Part shown: positions 46,227-54,748 of the stretch, piece after piece
Layout: each line of letters starts with the position of its first letter
How positions within the stretch are numbered: position 1 is the first letter of the stretch
Assembly: GCF_003324185.1 (NCBI RefSeq)
Contig: NZ_PXUP01000007.1
Span: 62,001 to 126,000, forward strand
Direction of reading: 5' to 3'
DNA length: 64,000 nt
Source: Faecalibacterium prausnitzii
GTDB lineage: Bacteria; Bacillota; Clostridia; Oscillospirales; Ruminococcaceae
The notes under the pieces: generated by a model
What the model saw: the letters and a program-made list of their open reading frames with translations, nothing else
What the model was told of the DNA's origin: nothing
The model's database searches: none
Program-made: the position numbers and the translations under genes

Positions 46227-47043
46227 TGCAACTCATTACAACAATCTGACTCCCGCGAAGCCTTTGGATAAGGCTACGCTGAATAAGATGGTGTTCCGTT
46301 CCCTGAACCTGCAGGCATCTTTCAACTACGAGCGTATGCAGGCTGCCGGCTGGCTGTACTGCATCCTGCCCGGTCTGGAAAAGATCCACAGCGATAACAA
46401 GGAAGATCTGAAGCTCTCCATGGAGCATAACCTTGAGTTCTTCAATACTCACCCCTTCCTCGTTACCTTCGTTATGGGCATCATCCTCTCTCTGGAGCAG
46501 CAGAAGGCTGACATCGAAACCATTCGTGCCGTGCGTGTTGCTGCTATGGGTCCTCTGGGCGGTATCGGCGACGCAATCTTCTGGTTCACTCTGGTTCCTA
46601 TCACCGCAGGTATCACATCGAACATGGCAATAAACGGATCGCTTGCTGGTCCTATCATGTTCCTGCTGATCTTCAACATTGTGCAGTTTGCTTGCCGCTT
46701 CTTCCTGATGTACTGGTCTTACAATCTGGGTACTAAGGCTATCGACATCCTGACTGCAAACGCTAAGGAGTTCACTCGTGCCGCTTCCATGCTGGGCGTC
46801 TTCATCGTTGGTGCTCTGACCTCCAACTACGGCGGCACCACCGTTGCTACCGTCATCGAGAACGGCGACAGCCCCATCGTTATCCAGAGCATTCTGGATG
46901 GCGTTCTGCCCAAGCTGATTCCTCTGGCTCTGACCCTCGGCCTGTTCTTCCTGATGAAGAAGAAGAACTGGAAGCCCGTTACCTGCATCGCTCTGCTGCT
47001 GGTGATCGGTCTGGTCGGCGCATTCTTTGGTATCTTCGCTTAA
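46216..47043 (+). CDS. agaD: PTS mannose-family EIID
   Basis: A 275-residue EIID. SLNLQASFNYERMQAAGW and LEFFNTHPFLVTFVMG are characteristic, with GPLGGIGDAIFWFTLVP preceding the membrane helices. The start at 46216 is set by GGAGG in the end of the EIIC gene; a longer frame reads through EIIC in another frame and is not coding. Completes the transporter. Confidence 0.93.
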   Translation: MASNATHYNNLTPAKPLDKATLNKMVFRSLNLQASFNYERMQAAGWLYCILPGLEKIHSDNKEDLKLSMEHNLEFFNTHPFLVTFVMGIILSLEQQKADIETIRAVRVAAMGPLGGIGDAIFWFTLVPITAGITSNMAINGSLAGPIMFLLIFNIVQFACRFFLMYWSYNLGTKAIDILTANAKEFTRAASMLGVFIVGALTSNYGGTTVATVIENGDSPIVIQSILDGVLPKLIPLALTLGLFFLMKKKNWKPVTCIALLLVIGLVGAFFGIFA

Positions 47044-47061
47044 TTCAAAGCGGGAGCTACA

Positions 47062-47718
47062 ATGCACGCTGTACTTCTTGATTTTAATGGGACGATGTTC
47101 TTTGATACCCGCTTTCACATGGAGGCGTGGTCAGAGATCTATCATGAATTGCATCCTGAAGATCCGAATCCCCTTGACCCTAAGTTGATTTGCGGACCGT
47201 GTAATGAGTCGATCATTCAGAACATGGCACCGTGGCTCAATGCCGATGAGCGAAAGCAATGTTCGGAGCGGAAAGAGGAATTGTATCGCAGGATGTGCAG
47301 GAGAAATCCTGACAGTTTACACCTCGTAGCAGGTGCTGAGAAGTTGATGCAAGGCTTGCATGAGCGCGGCATCCCTTTTATTCTGGCAAGTGCTTCTATC
47401 AAGGCAAACGTTGACTTTTACTTCGACAGCTTCCCTATTGGGAAATGGTTGAAGAAAGAAGATGTTGTCTACGACGATGGAACCTATGCGAATAAAGGCG
47501 AAATGCACTTGGAAGCTGCCAGACGACTGAACGTTCCGTTCGCGGAATGTATGGTTATCGAGGATAGTGTGGCTGCCATCACTCTGGCAAAACGAAATGG
47601 CGTAGGTCAGATCGTTGCCATCGGTGAAAAAGCAGATGGGTCAGATTTGATCCAGCTTGGCGCAGCACATTACATCCACGACTTTACGGAATTTGATTAC
47701 GCATGGTTGGAAAACTGA
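47062..47718 (+). CDS. HAD-superfamily phosphatase
   Basis: A 218-residue HAD hydrolase of the beta-phosphoglucomutase-like class: LLDFNGTMFFDT holds the nucleophile Asp, FILASASIKAN motif II and VIEDSVAAI motif IV, with a helical cap between. GGGAG lies upstream, 18 bases after EIID, so it belongs to the PTS operon. It may remove sugar phosphates that accumulate, or act as a mutase; the Thr-Met after the Asp pair does not settle this. Confidence 0.85.
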   Translation: MHAVLLDFNGTMFFDTRFHMEAWSEIYHELHPEDPNPLDPKLICGPCNESIIQNMAPWLNADERKQCSERKEELYRRMCRRNPDSLHLVAGAEKLMQGLHERGIPFILASASIKANVDFYFDSFPIGKWLKKEDVVYDDGTYANKGEMHLEAARRLNVPFAECMVIEDSVAAITLAKRNGVGQIVAIGEKADGSDLIQLGAAHYIHDFTEFDYAWLEN

Positions 47719-47753
47719 AATTCGTCCAGTGAGTTTCCATTTCCACAGTTGAT

Positions 47754-47788
47754 AAAAGACGGCTTCGGTTATTCGGAGCCGTCTTTTT
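47754..47788 (+). terminator. Terminator after the PTS operon
   Basis: AAAAGACGGCT / AGCCGTCTTTT stem followed by TTTT. Confidence 0.85.
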
Positions 47789-47817
47789 CGTTAAAAAACA
47801 GATGAGGACAGAGGTTT

Positions 47818-48822
47818 ATGGAGCACTTCACAAACTACCAGCAGATGATTGCTCCTGCTATGGTGTGGGAATCAATCGAACGTAACGATGCGGTCAAAAT
47901 GGCCGTTTCGTTCAGTTGGAAAAATGAAGAATGGCTGATTCCGGCAGTTTATCCGTTTCCGGGCGGATTGGTAGTAGATGTGGTGCGTAAGTTGCCATTT
48001 TATCATTTGAAGAACCGACTGACCATCTACGAAAAGGACAAGAATGCAGAGTATCATTCGCCGTTAGAGCGACTGCTGATGGATCGGCATGACCCCTTCC
48101 GTTTTTATCCAACGGGGCATCTTTTAGCAGAAAATTACTGTATTGACGAATGGGACTCCAAACGTTTCATCTGGAATCCGCTCAAAATATCACCTGTTCT
48201 CTCAAAGGAAGATTATCAGGCCAAAAAGCTGATGGAGCACTACGGACTTGATCTGAACACCGGATGGGTCATTTTTCGGATGTGTTTCAAAAGTGAGTTT
48301 CTGTCATTTTACAATCAGGAACTGACCCTGATGCTGGAAGCACCGGATGAACCCGTGCCGGGGCCGACTTTGAAAATCGAAGAAGCAGGCCAGCTTATCG
48401 TGTTCCAGAATCCGCTTACCAAGAAAGCGGAAATGATCACGGTCACAGTGCTTGAAAATGGTGTGATCGAGCATCCTTTCAAGAAACCGGGGGCGGTCAA
48501 GTATCCCGCCAATTATGTGATCCTTCATTATCGCTTTCACCCAGAGAAGAAGGACCAGCAATATTGCCTTATGGACACGCGGTTGACAGATGCACCGATT
48601 GAATTAGAACCGTGCGATGGTTTGGCTTGCACACGCACTGAGGAAGCAGAACCACGCGACCCTCGGTTTTCAAAGGTGACCTTGCGGGACTATATGGCCG
48701 AAAACAGAAACCGTGCGGCATATTCCTCCCTTACGCATTATCCGAGACTTACGACGGAGTGGCAATTTGTGGCGATCCACAAGGAAAGAAAGAATGTCCG
48801 TGTAAAGTTGAAAAGGGACTAG
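47818..48822 (+). CDS. Unknown protein of the amino-sugar cluster
   Basis: A 334-residue protein not recognised. No signal peptide or membrane segment is seen. It is rich in aromatic and acidic residues; the N-terminal part alternates charged and hydrophobic residues as in beta sheets. GAGGTTT lies before the ATG. Placed between the PTS operon terminator and the EIIB-like gene, with no terminator between it and the latter, so the pair may be cotranscribed. Function cannot be inferred from sequence alone. Confidence 0.65.
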   Translation: MEHFTNYQQMIAPAMVWESIERNDAVKMAVSFSWKNEEWLIPAVYPFPGGLVVDVVRKLPFYHLKNRLTIYEKDKNAEYHSPLERLLMDRHDPFRFYPTGHLLAENYCIDEWDSKRFIWNPLKISPVLSKEDYQAKKLMEHYGLDLNTGWVIFRMCFKSEFLSFYNQELTLMLEAPDEPVPGPTLKIEEAGQLIVFQNPLTKKAEMITVTVLENGVIEHPFKKPGAVKYPANYVILHYRFHPEKKDQQYCLMDTRLTDAPIELEPCDGLACTRTEEAEPRDPRFSKVTLRDYMAENRNRAAYSSLTHYPRLTTEWQFVAIHKERKNVRVKLKRD

Positions 48823-48922
48823 ACAGAACAGAGATATTGTGTTAGGGTAAACAAAGAGCATTCGACAGTGTTTGCAGATGAGGACGCGCTGCGTCTTATC
48901 AGATAGTAAAAGGAGCGTTTTT

Positions 48923-49291
48923 ATGAATTCAACAACATTGCTTGTCATCCTTTGTGTTGTGGTCGTGTGTGCAGTTGCCTTTTTGTCTGTTCCCCACTCC
49001 GGGAAAAACAAAGCGGCTGAGAAAAAAGTAGACCCTGCCGAAGCAAACAAATACGCACTGGTTGCACAGGACATTCTGAAAGCCCTTGGCGGCAAAGACA
49101 ACGTAGTATCTGCCAGCTACTGCACTACCCGCCTGCGCTTTGAGGTCAAGGACTACCGTCAGGTCAATGAGCAGGCTGTAAAAGCGGCAGGCGCAACAGG
49201 CATCATCCGTCCGGGAAAAAACGCCTGTCAGGTCATTGTCGGCACGAAGGTTGAGTCCATTTATGACGAACTGGACAAGCTGCTGAAATAA
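48923..49291 (+). CDS. Membrane-anchored stand-alone glucose-type EIIB domain
   Basis: A 122-residue protein: membrane segment at residues 5-22, then a complete EIIB domain of the glucose superfamily with Cys67 in SYCTTRLRFEVKD and CQVIVG near the end. Such domains are usually fused to EIIC of glucose-type systems; none is present here, and the mannose-type EIIB in this cluster is unrelated and uses His. AGGAG lies upstream of the chosen ATG. It could take phosphate from an EIIA encoded elsewhere or act as a sensor. A remnant of a larger gene is unlikely as the domain is intact and starts neatly. Confidence 0.8.
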   Translation: MNSTTLLVILCVVVVCAVAFLSVPHSGKNKAAEKKVDPAEANKYALVAQDILKALGGKDNVVSASYCTTRLRFEVKDYRQVNEQAVKAAGATGIIRPGKNACQVIVGTKVESIYDELDKLLK

Positions 49292-49295
49292 AGAA

Positions 49296-49341
49296 GGGGC
49301 TGTTGCACACGGATAAAAGCCGGTGCAACAGCCTCTTTTTA
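49296..49341 (+). terminator. Terminator at the end of the amino-sugar cluster
   Basis: GGGCTGTTGCACACGG pairs with CCGGTGCAACAGCC, followed by TCTTTTT. Confidence 0.85.
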
Positions 49342-49437
49342 TTCATGTTGCAATTTTTTCAGCGTTTCAAACGTATCTGAATTAAAGTAGCATCATCTTC
49401 ACACATTCTTGCCGTTTTCAGACAGGAGGTTTCTTTT

Positions 49438-50226
49438 ATGAAAGTATCTGCCGACTATCGTATGCTCGCTCTCGATGCCCTGCGCGGAAAATGGAGAACT
49501 GCTGTTCTGACAGGTATTGCCGCCAGTGCGCTCGGTGCTACCATTGTGAGCAGTTCCAACAGTATCGTTTCCGATTCCAATCAGGCAAAGGACATCCATT
49601 TTGAACTGTTTGCCCAGCCCAACGGCGGTCTGCTGCTTGCTGTTCTGCTTGCCGGCATTGGTCTGTGGGCGATCCTTCAACTGATCCTAGGCGGTGCAGT
49701 TCGACTGGGATATGCTCGTTTTAACCTGAATCTTGTAGATGGAAAGGATGCGGCCTTCTCGAATTTGTTCTCTCAGAAAGACCGTCTGTGGGATGGCTTC
49801 TGTATGAAATTCCTGCAGGGGCTGTACATCGTCCTCTGGTCGCTGCTGTTGGTGATTCCGGGAATCGTGAAAACATACAGCTATGCGATGACACCTTACA
49901 TCATGGCAGAGCATCCTTCGTTGACTGCAAATGAAGCAATCACAGAATCCCGGCGGATCATGGACGGCAACAAAGGGCGGCTGTTCTGTCTGGATCTCAG
50001 CTTCATTGGCTGGGAGCTGCTCTGTTCGTTGCCACTGTGTGCTGGGTATTTTCTGATTCTCAGATATTTCACCGGTTCAGAGGCTATGGCGATTTCTATG
50101 ATTCTTCTGCTGACCATTCCATTGAGCATTGGCTTCTTTTTCGTGCGCCCCTATGAGGAAGCTGCATGGGCCACTTTCTACCGCGATATTACCGCAGCAC
50201 CTACCGTACCGGATGAAGCATCTTGA
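49438..50226 (+). CDS. DUF975-family membrane protein
   Basis: A 262-residue protein with about five membrane segments. The segment TYSYAMTPYIMAEHPSLTANEAITESRRIMDGNK is typical of DUF975 (positions about 140-172), a family common in Firmicutes with no known activity. AGGAGG lies upstream. It stands just outside the amino-sugar terminator; whether it belongs to the metabolic cluster or the element is unclear. Confidence 0.85.
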   Translation: MKVSADYRMLALDALRGKWRTAVLTGIAASALGATIVSSSNSIVSDSNQAKDIHFELFAQPNGGLLLAVLLAGIGLWAILQLILGGAVRLGYARFNLNLVDGKDAAFSNLFSQKDRLWDGFCMKFLQGLYIVLWSLLLVIPGIVKTYSYAMTPYIMAEHPSLTANEAITESRRIMDGNKGRLFCLDLSFIGWELLCSLPLCAGYFLILRYFTGSEAMAISMILLLTIPLSIGFFFVRPYEEAAWATFYRDITAAPTVPDEAS

Positions 50227-50275
50227 TTTTTATACTATTTCTCAGGTGTGACTGGATTTTCGAGGTAATCTGCGT

Positions 50276-50434
50276 ATGGAGAAGAAACCTGACCGTTCCG
50301 AAATAATTACAATGACCCTCTTGTTTGCTTTAACGCTGGTGCTTACGGTATTAAAAGTGACGAGAACGTTTTCACTGCCTTGGTTGTGGGTGCTGGGTCC
50401 GCTTTGGATTGGCACACGTCGGTACCGTGATTAG
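50276..50434 (+). CDS. Small membrane protein
   Basis: A 52-codon frame: charged start MEKKPDRSEII, one membrane segment (TLLFALTLVLTVL), then Trp/Pro-rich PLWLWV-like part and a basic end. The ribosome site is weak. It follows DUF975 by 49 bases and precedes a terminator, fitting a two-gene unit. Confidence 0.5.
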   Translation: MEKKPDRSEIITMTLLFALTLVLTVLKVTRTFSLPWLWVLGPLWIGTRRYRD

Positions 50435-50443
50435 GGCTGCTTG

Positions 50444-50471
50444 CGCTGGGAGATTTCTCCCAGCGTTTTTT
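50444..50471 (+). terminator. Terminator after the small membrane protein gene
   Basis: CGCTGGGAGA / TCTCCCAGCG with a T6 run; it touches the stop codon of the convergent YolD-like gene. Confidence 0.85.
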
Positions 50472-50968
50472 CATTCCTCTGAGATGCCGAGATATTGGTC
50501 GATCTCCATGATGCCCTCCCCGCTGAGTTCCACCAGATCTTCAAAGGGCACCACGGTGTCGCCCACCTGCAAGGTGCGGAACACCGGGTCGATGCGGTCT
50601 GCTTTTCCGGTCAGCGTGATGTAGTTGCCCACCGCCGGAACCTCCGGGTGGGCAGTGTCCTCCTTGAAGTACCGCACTGTGATGGTCATGCCCTTGGTGA
50701 CCTGCATCAGCCGATCGGACAGAGCCGACATTTCTTCCTCGGTCAAAATGCGCTTGGGCACACGCTCGGTGCGCTGCTTTTCTGCGGCAAGTTGCTCATC
50801 ATAACCACGCAAGGCTGCAAAGGGAGAGAAAATCTTTGCCCGGTTCTGTAAAGTCATGCGGGGGTGCTTGCGAAGGGATTCTTCGGTCTGGGGGCGTTCC
50901 ATCTCTATGATGTCCCTGTACTTTTGGGCGGTCTCTTGTCCGATCTTGCTATTTTTGTAGTTTTCCAT
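50471..50968 (-). CDS. YolD-like protein
   Basis: A 165-residue protein. The segment RMTLQNRAKIFSPFAALRGYDEQL fits the YolD core (FxALxGY). YolD-like genes commonly accompany Y-family polymerases (UvrX/UmuC type) on mobile elements and may regulate or bind them. AGGAGG is five bases before the ATG at 50968, inside the polymerase gene's end, so the two are coupled. Confidence 0.75.
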   Translation of the reverse strand: MENYKNSKIGQETAQKYRDIIEMERPQTEESLRKHPRMTLQNRAKIFSPFAALRGYDEQLAAEKQRTERVPKRILTEEEMSALSDRLMQVTKGMTITVRYFKEDTAHPEVPAVGNYITLTGKADRIDPVFRTLQVGDTVVPFEDLVELSGEGIMEIDQYLGISEE

Positions 50969-52454
50969 CCGAACCTCCTGCGCTGTGACCACCGATCTGC
51001 GCATTGCGCTGGCGCATGGTGGCACCTTCCTCGTAGCTGCTGGCTTTCAGCACGGCGTTTTTGCCGTACTTGTTCTTGATGCCCAACATGGCTTGCTGGA
51101 GTTTTTTCTCCTTTTCCAGCTTCTTGGTGTCGGTGAAAAAGTCCACCTGATAGATGCCCTCGTCCGGGGTGACCTTGTTGGCGTTGAGGGTGATGCGCCG
51201 CACCGTCAGCGCCGGATTTGTAATGCGCTCAAACAGCTTTGCGCTTTCGTTGATGATGGTGCTGCCTAGATTGGTAGGAGCATCGAACCGGACGGTGCCG
51301 TGTGCCGCTTTGGGGATGATTCTGCCGTAGCGGTCGGTCTGGGTCAGACCACGGTAGCCGCCCTTGTCCACGTTCTCCCGGTCGTAGCCCACCTCCAAGG
51401 TGATGGATTCCGTCACCAGCTTCTTTTCGGTAAGCCGGAACATCAAGATCTCTGCCATTTCCCGGACGATGAGTTTTGCCTTATCGTTGGGGTAGGGGCA
51501 GGTCAGCACCTGTCCCTCACTGATGCTGTTGGTGCTGGGCTTGTAGCTTTTGATTTGTTCCATGCCGCAGGGTTCATAGCCCCATGCGTGGTCAATAAGG
51601 ATTTCTGCGTCTACGCCAAAGACCTCATACAAACGATCTTCTCCGTGGATGGAAAACCGTGCCAAGTCCCCCATCGTATAAATGCCGTGGGCTTCCAGCC
51701 GCTTGACGGTGCCGGGACCGGTCATCCAGAAATCCGTCAGCGGTCTGTGGTTCCACAGCAGATACCGGTAGGACTGCTCGTCCAGCTCTGCAATGCGGAC
51801 ACCATCTTTGTCCGCCGGGATGTGCTTTGCCACAATGTCCATGGCCAACTTTGCAAGGTAGAGGTTGGTACCGATGCCTGCCGTTGCCGTGATGCCGGTG
51901 TTGTACAGCACTTCCCGCACCATGGTCATGGCAAGTTCATGGGCGCTCATGTGATAATAAGGCAGATAGCCCGTCACATCAATGAAAACCTCGTCGATGG
52001 AGTAGGGGTAGATATCTGCCGGGGATACATATTTGAGGTAGTTCTTGTAGATTTGGGTGGACACATCCAGATACCGCTGCATCCGGGGCGGCGCAACAAT
52101 GTAACTCAAGCCCAGTGCAGGGTCTGTGTTCAGGGCGTTGGCATCGAAAGAGGTGCTGGCAAAGTGGTACTTGCCGTCCTCTCCCCGGACTGCCTTATTC
52201 TGCCGGATGGCAGTCTGCAGCCGCTGGGCGTTGACTTCCCGGACACGCTGGACGGCTTCAAACAGCCGCGCTCTGCCGGGTATCTTGTAGGCTTTTAAGG
52301 AGGGCGACACCGCAAGGCAAATGGTCTTTTCGGTGCGGGAGGCGTCCGCCACCACCAGATTGGTGGTCAGGGGGTCGAGATGGCGGTCTACGCACTCCAC
52401 CGAGGCATAGAAACTTTTCAGGTCGATTGCCAGATAAGTGCGCTGCGCTGCCAT
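50949..52454 (-). CDS. Y-family DNA polymerase (UmuC/UvrX type)
   Basis: A 501-residue translesion polymerase. LAIDLKSFYASVECVDRHLDP at the start has the first catalytic Asp (FYASVE steric gate region), and YSIDEVFIDVT the SxDE catalytic pair; thumb and little-finger domains follow. About 80 extra C-terminal residues exceed DinB, as in UvrX/UmuC-like element proteins. AAAGGAGG before the start. Gives the element an error-prone or damage-tolerant polymerase. Confidence 0.9.
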   Translation of the reverse strand: MAAQRTYLAIDLKSFYASVECVDRHLDPLTTNLVVADASRTEKTICLAVSPSLKAYKIPGRARLFEAVQRVREVNAQRLQTAIRQNKAVRGEDGKYHFASTSFDANALNTDPALGLSYIVAPPRMQRYLDVSTQIYKNYLKYVSPADIYPYSIDEVFIDVTGYLPYYHMSAHELAMTMVREVLYNTGITATAGIGTNLYLAKLAMDIVAKHIPADKDGVRIAELDEQSYRYLLWNHRPLTDFWMTGPGTVKRLEAHGIYTMGDLARFSIHGEDRLYEVFGVDAEILIDHAWGYEPCGMEQIKSYKPSTNSISEGQVLTCPYPNDKAKLIVREMAEILMFRLTEKKLVTESITLEVGYDRENVDKGGYRGLTQTDRYGRIIPKAAHGTVRFDAPTNLGSTIINESAKLFERITNPALTVRRITLNANKVTPDEGIYQVDFFTDTKKLEKEKKLQQAMLGIKNKYGKNAVLKASSYEEGATMRQRNAQIGGHSAGGSDGKLQK

Positions 52455-52473
52455 GATTCAGCCCTCCTTTGTG

Positions 52474-52761
52474 TTATTTGGTTTCTACCTCCACGAACCA
52501 CCGGCCGAACCGAGAGGGAAACCGTGGGTCGGAACGCTCGAAAAAAAGATGCCTTTCCTGCCCTTTTACCATTACAGTATAACAGTCGCCGGGCATATCG
52601 GCAATGGTATTTGCAGGGCGAAAGTCCCGCACCTGCTCGATGGGATACGTCCGACCATCGCCCCATGTGATCTGCCGGGGCTGCATATAGCCGGTTGCGT
52701 CAAAATCAGAGTTCACCTTCACATAGACCTTTTCTGTTTTACGGCGGCAGTTCCGATTCAT
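52474..52761 (-). CDS. Conserved element protein, unknown
   Basis: A 95-residue protein, basic start MNRNCRRKTEK then beta-rich segments (ITWGDGRTYPIEQVRD, DCYTVMVKGQERHLFFE). AAGGAG lies before the ATG, 19 bases upstream of the polymerase start, so the two form an operon. This type of small protein often precedes Y-family polymerases in Firmicutes elements (recollection); function unknown. Confidence 0.65.
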   Translation of the reverse strand: MNRNCRRKTEKVYVKVNSDFDATGYMQPRQITWGDGRTYPIEQVRDFRPANTIADMPGDCYTVMVKGQERHLFFERSDPRFPSRFGRWFVEVETK

Positions 52762-53097
52762 TTCTCACAGCTCCTTTGCAAAAGTCACAACCATTTATCT
52801 TATTATAATAAATCCTTACGCTGTTTTCAAGATGGAGCACTATTTTATCTGTGATATAGACAACAAAAAAGAGTGACAGCATTCAAACCAAAACGCTGTC
52901 ACTCTTTTTCTTGTTTGCAGTTCCTGCAAGATCTTCAACTTTTAATTTGCGGACTGAAAGGACGCATAGCTTACGCAAGCAATGTTTTCGTCTATACAAA
53001 AACACTTTTTGCGTTGCAAAATGCTTGTTGGGGAGTGCCCCAAACCCCTTTGTTCTGCATTTTTCAATGCAGGCTACGCATCCCTGCGGGACGCTTT
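52762..53097. other. Intergenic region with terminator, no gene seen
   Basis: AAAAAAGAGTGACAGC (52865) and complement (52895-52909) form a bidirectional terminator. A TTGGGG/CCCCAA hairpin lies near 53029-53045 and a TTTTTGCGTTGCAAAA stretch near 53006. Short frames here have no ribosome sites or coding character. Confidence 0.7.
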
Positions 53098-53616
53098 TTA
53101 CCCGGTGATACTCTCCGGGTCATCGAGGACTTGCATAAGGTGTGATGCTGCTTCTGCCAATGAAGCATACTTCATCTGTTCAGATACCTGCGCATTCAGA
53201 AGCGAAATGTCCCATTCCTGCATACATTCCGCAAGTTCCTTTTGCGCCAGTTGTGCGGCCTCTCGGCGCACCTCCGGGGAAATGTCTGTGTCCAGAACAT
53301 AGGCAACATGAAATCCGCCGTTGCGATCTTCCGTCAACTGCACCATGGAATTGTGGTCAGTCCAGAAGTGGCAGAACCAGAGCCTGCCGCCGATGTTCTC
53401 CATGTCATGGCGCAGTTCTTCTTCTTCGCTCCATTGTGGCACTTCGGAAAGAATGCTCTGCAACTGCTCATACGCCTGCTGCTCGGCAGGGGTAACTTTC
53501 TTGCATCGGTATTCCCGCTGGATGGTGCGCTGCCAGTACAACGCCAGCTTGCCCTGCTTTGCGCGCTCGATAGCATCCTGAATATCCACTAAAATACTGT
53601 ACCGTGGTTCTCTCAT
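53098..53616 (-). CDS. Unknown element protein
   Basis: A 172-residue soluble protein, acidic and Gln/Glu-rich, with a central beta segment (GRLWFCHFWTDHNSMVQL, FHVAYVLD) between helical ends. GGAGGT is close before the ATG. Not recognised. It is transcribed alone, between the polymerase unit and an XRE gene. Confidence 0.6.
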   Translation of the reverse strand: MREPRYSILVDIQDAIERAKQGKLALYWQRTIQREYRCKKVTPAEQQAYEQLQSILSEVPQWSEEEELRHDMENIGGRLWFCHFWTDHNSMVQLTEDRNGGFHVAYVLDTDISPEVRREAAQLAQKELAECMQEWDISLLNAQVSEQMKYASLAEAASHLMQVLDDPESITG

Positions 53617-53683
53617 CTCGGCACCTCCAAATCAACTCTTTAGAGATTAACGCACTCTATAAGAATGATTATAGCCGAAAGCG

Positions 53684-53728
53684 ATGCAAAAAGAAAAGCG
53701 TACCGGCTAAATCCCAGCCGATACGCTT
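53684..53728 (-). terminator. Terminator after the XRE gene
   Basis: Minus strand: AAGCGTATCGGCT / AGCCGGTACGCTT stem (one mismatch), then a T-rich run. Confidence 0.8.
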
Positions 53729-53742
53729 GCAAGGGTTGCAGA

Positions 53743-54081
53743 TTATTCTTCGTTTGTAAGATACGGGAGATTGGCAATATAGGTGTCCAGCAAGTCAAGT
53801 GCTGCTTTTTTCTGGATAGGGGTCAAGCCTTCCAGCCGCTTGCAAATCTCTTCATCGGTCACATGAGATGCTGTTCCGACATAATCACGGAGCAGAACAT
53901 CTGCCGGAATATCCAGCGCATTCAGAATGCTGATGAGCGTAGAGAGACTAGGCTCTTTCAGTCCACGCTCAATTGCACCGATAAAATTGGTGGAGAGATT
54001 CGCTTTTTCTGCGAGTTGCTCCATTGTCAAGCCCTGATTCTGCCGCTGCTCCCGCAGACGCTGCCCGAATAATTCTTTCAT
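53743..54081 (-). CDS. XRE-family regulator
   Basis: A 112-residue protein with helix-turn-helix at about 8-62 (LTMEQLAEKANLSTNFIGAIERG, LISILNALDI) and a helical C-terminus (LTPIQKKAALDLLDTY). The start at 54081 is chosen because the domain begins there; a longer frame adds 23 residues without similarity. Likely a repressor of element genes. Confidence 0.85.
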   Translation of the reverse strand: MKELFGQRLREQRQNQGLTMEQLAEKANLSTNFIGAIERGLKEPSLSTLISILNALDIPADVLLRDYVGTASHVTDEEICKRLEGLTPIQKKAALDLLDTYIANLPYLTNEE

Positions 54082-54408
54082 AGCACGCTCCGTTTCAGTA
54101 GAGTTGTTTACACTCCATAGAATACCTGTTGCGGTGCGTCCAATACACAATCAATAGAGTATGTTGTTATCAACAGAATGGCAAAACATAAAAAATACCG
54201 GGAGCTAACCACTCACGGTCAACTCCCGGCAATCTGTTTTTATCGAGCCTGCTCGTTCTCCTGTGCTGGCTTTTCAACTGCACCTGCTGCACAAACGACG
54301 AAGCCCAACGGCTGTGTGAAGATTGGCTTGTAAAACAGGATCGCTGCTATCATAACAGGGTAGAAAGGCCCGTAGGTTAAACGCCTACAGGCCTTTTGCT
54401 ATGTTTAT
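54082..54408. other. Intergenic region with two hairpins
   Basis: CCGGGAG/CTCCCGG at 54198-54229 and a minus-strand terminator AAAGGCC...GGCCTTTT at 54364-54397 that ends the downstream-reading HTH gene. No gene is supported. Confidence 0.65.
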
Positions 54409-54729
54409 TTAGAGCAACCGGAAATGTTCTGCCAAAAGAAAACGAATGTACACAGGCGGCGTTCTCTCTCCGAGGCTCCAGTTTTGAATCGACCTAAACG
54501 GGATGCCCGTTTCTTTTGCAAAGTTAGTTTTAGAAAGACCAACGGCCGCAACCATTTCATTGATGCTCATGTGGGCAACTTCCCAGATTTTAGATAGCCG
54601 ATCTTTTTCAGCATCAAGATTTACGCATCCAGGAGCATCGTCTGGAATGCTCATCGTAACGTTAGACAGGAAAACTTCTTTTGCATCGGCATAGGTAGCA
54701 AGGTTAAAAAGTTCAGCGCTAGTATACAT
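54409..54729 (-). CDS. HTH protein, possible antitoxin
   Basis: A 106-residue protein. The C-terminal half (MVAAVGLSKTNFAKETGIPFRSIQNWSLGERTPP, about 60-93) is a Cro/C1-type helix-turn-helix with the IQNW recognition helix seen in regulators of small two-gene operons. GGGGG precedes the ATG at 54729. It lies 20 bases after the 54749 gene, both under one consensus promoter whose spacer is a palindrome, so autoregulation is likely. Confidence 0.7.
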   Translation of the reverse strand: MYTSAELFNLATYADAKEVFLSNVTMSIPDDAPGCVNLDAEKDRLSKIWEVAHMSINEMVAAVGLSKTNFAKETGIPFRSIQNWSLGERTPPVYIRFLLAEHFRLL

Positions 54730-54748
54730 TGTATCCCCCTTTTTGTCA

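Noticed and set aside
52930-53300. Small plus-strand frames near 53 kb
   Set aside because: No ribosome sites; partly opposite the 53098-53616 gene and partly hairpin-rich intergenic DNA.
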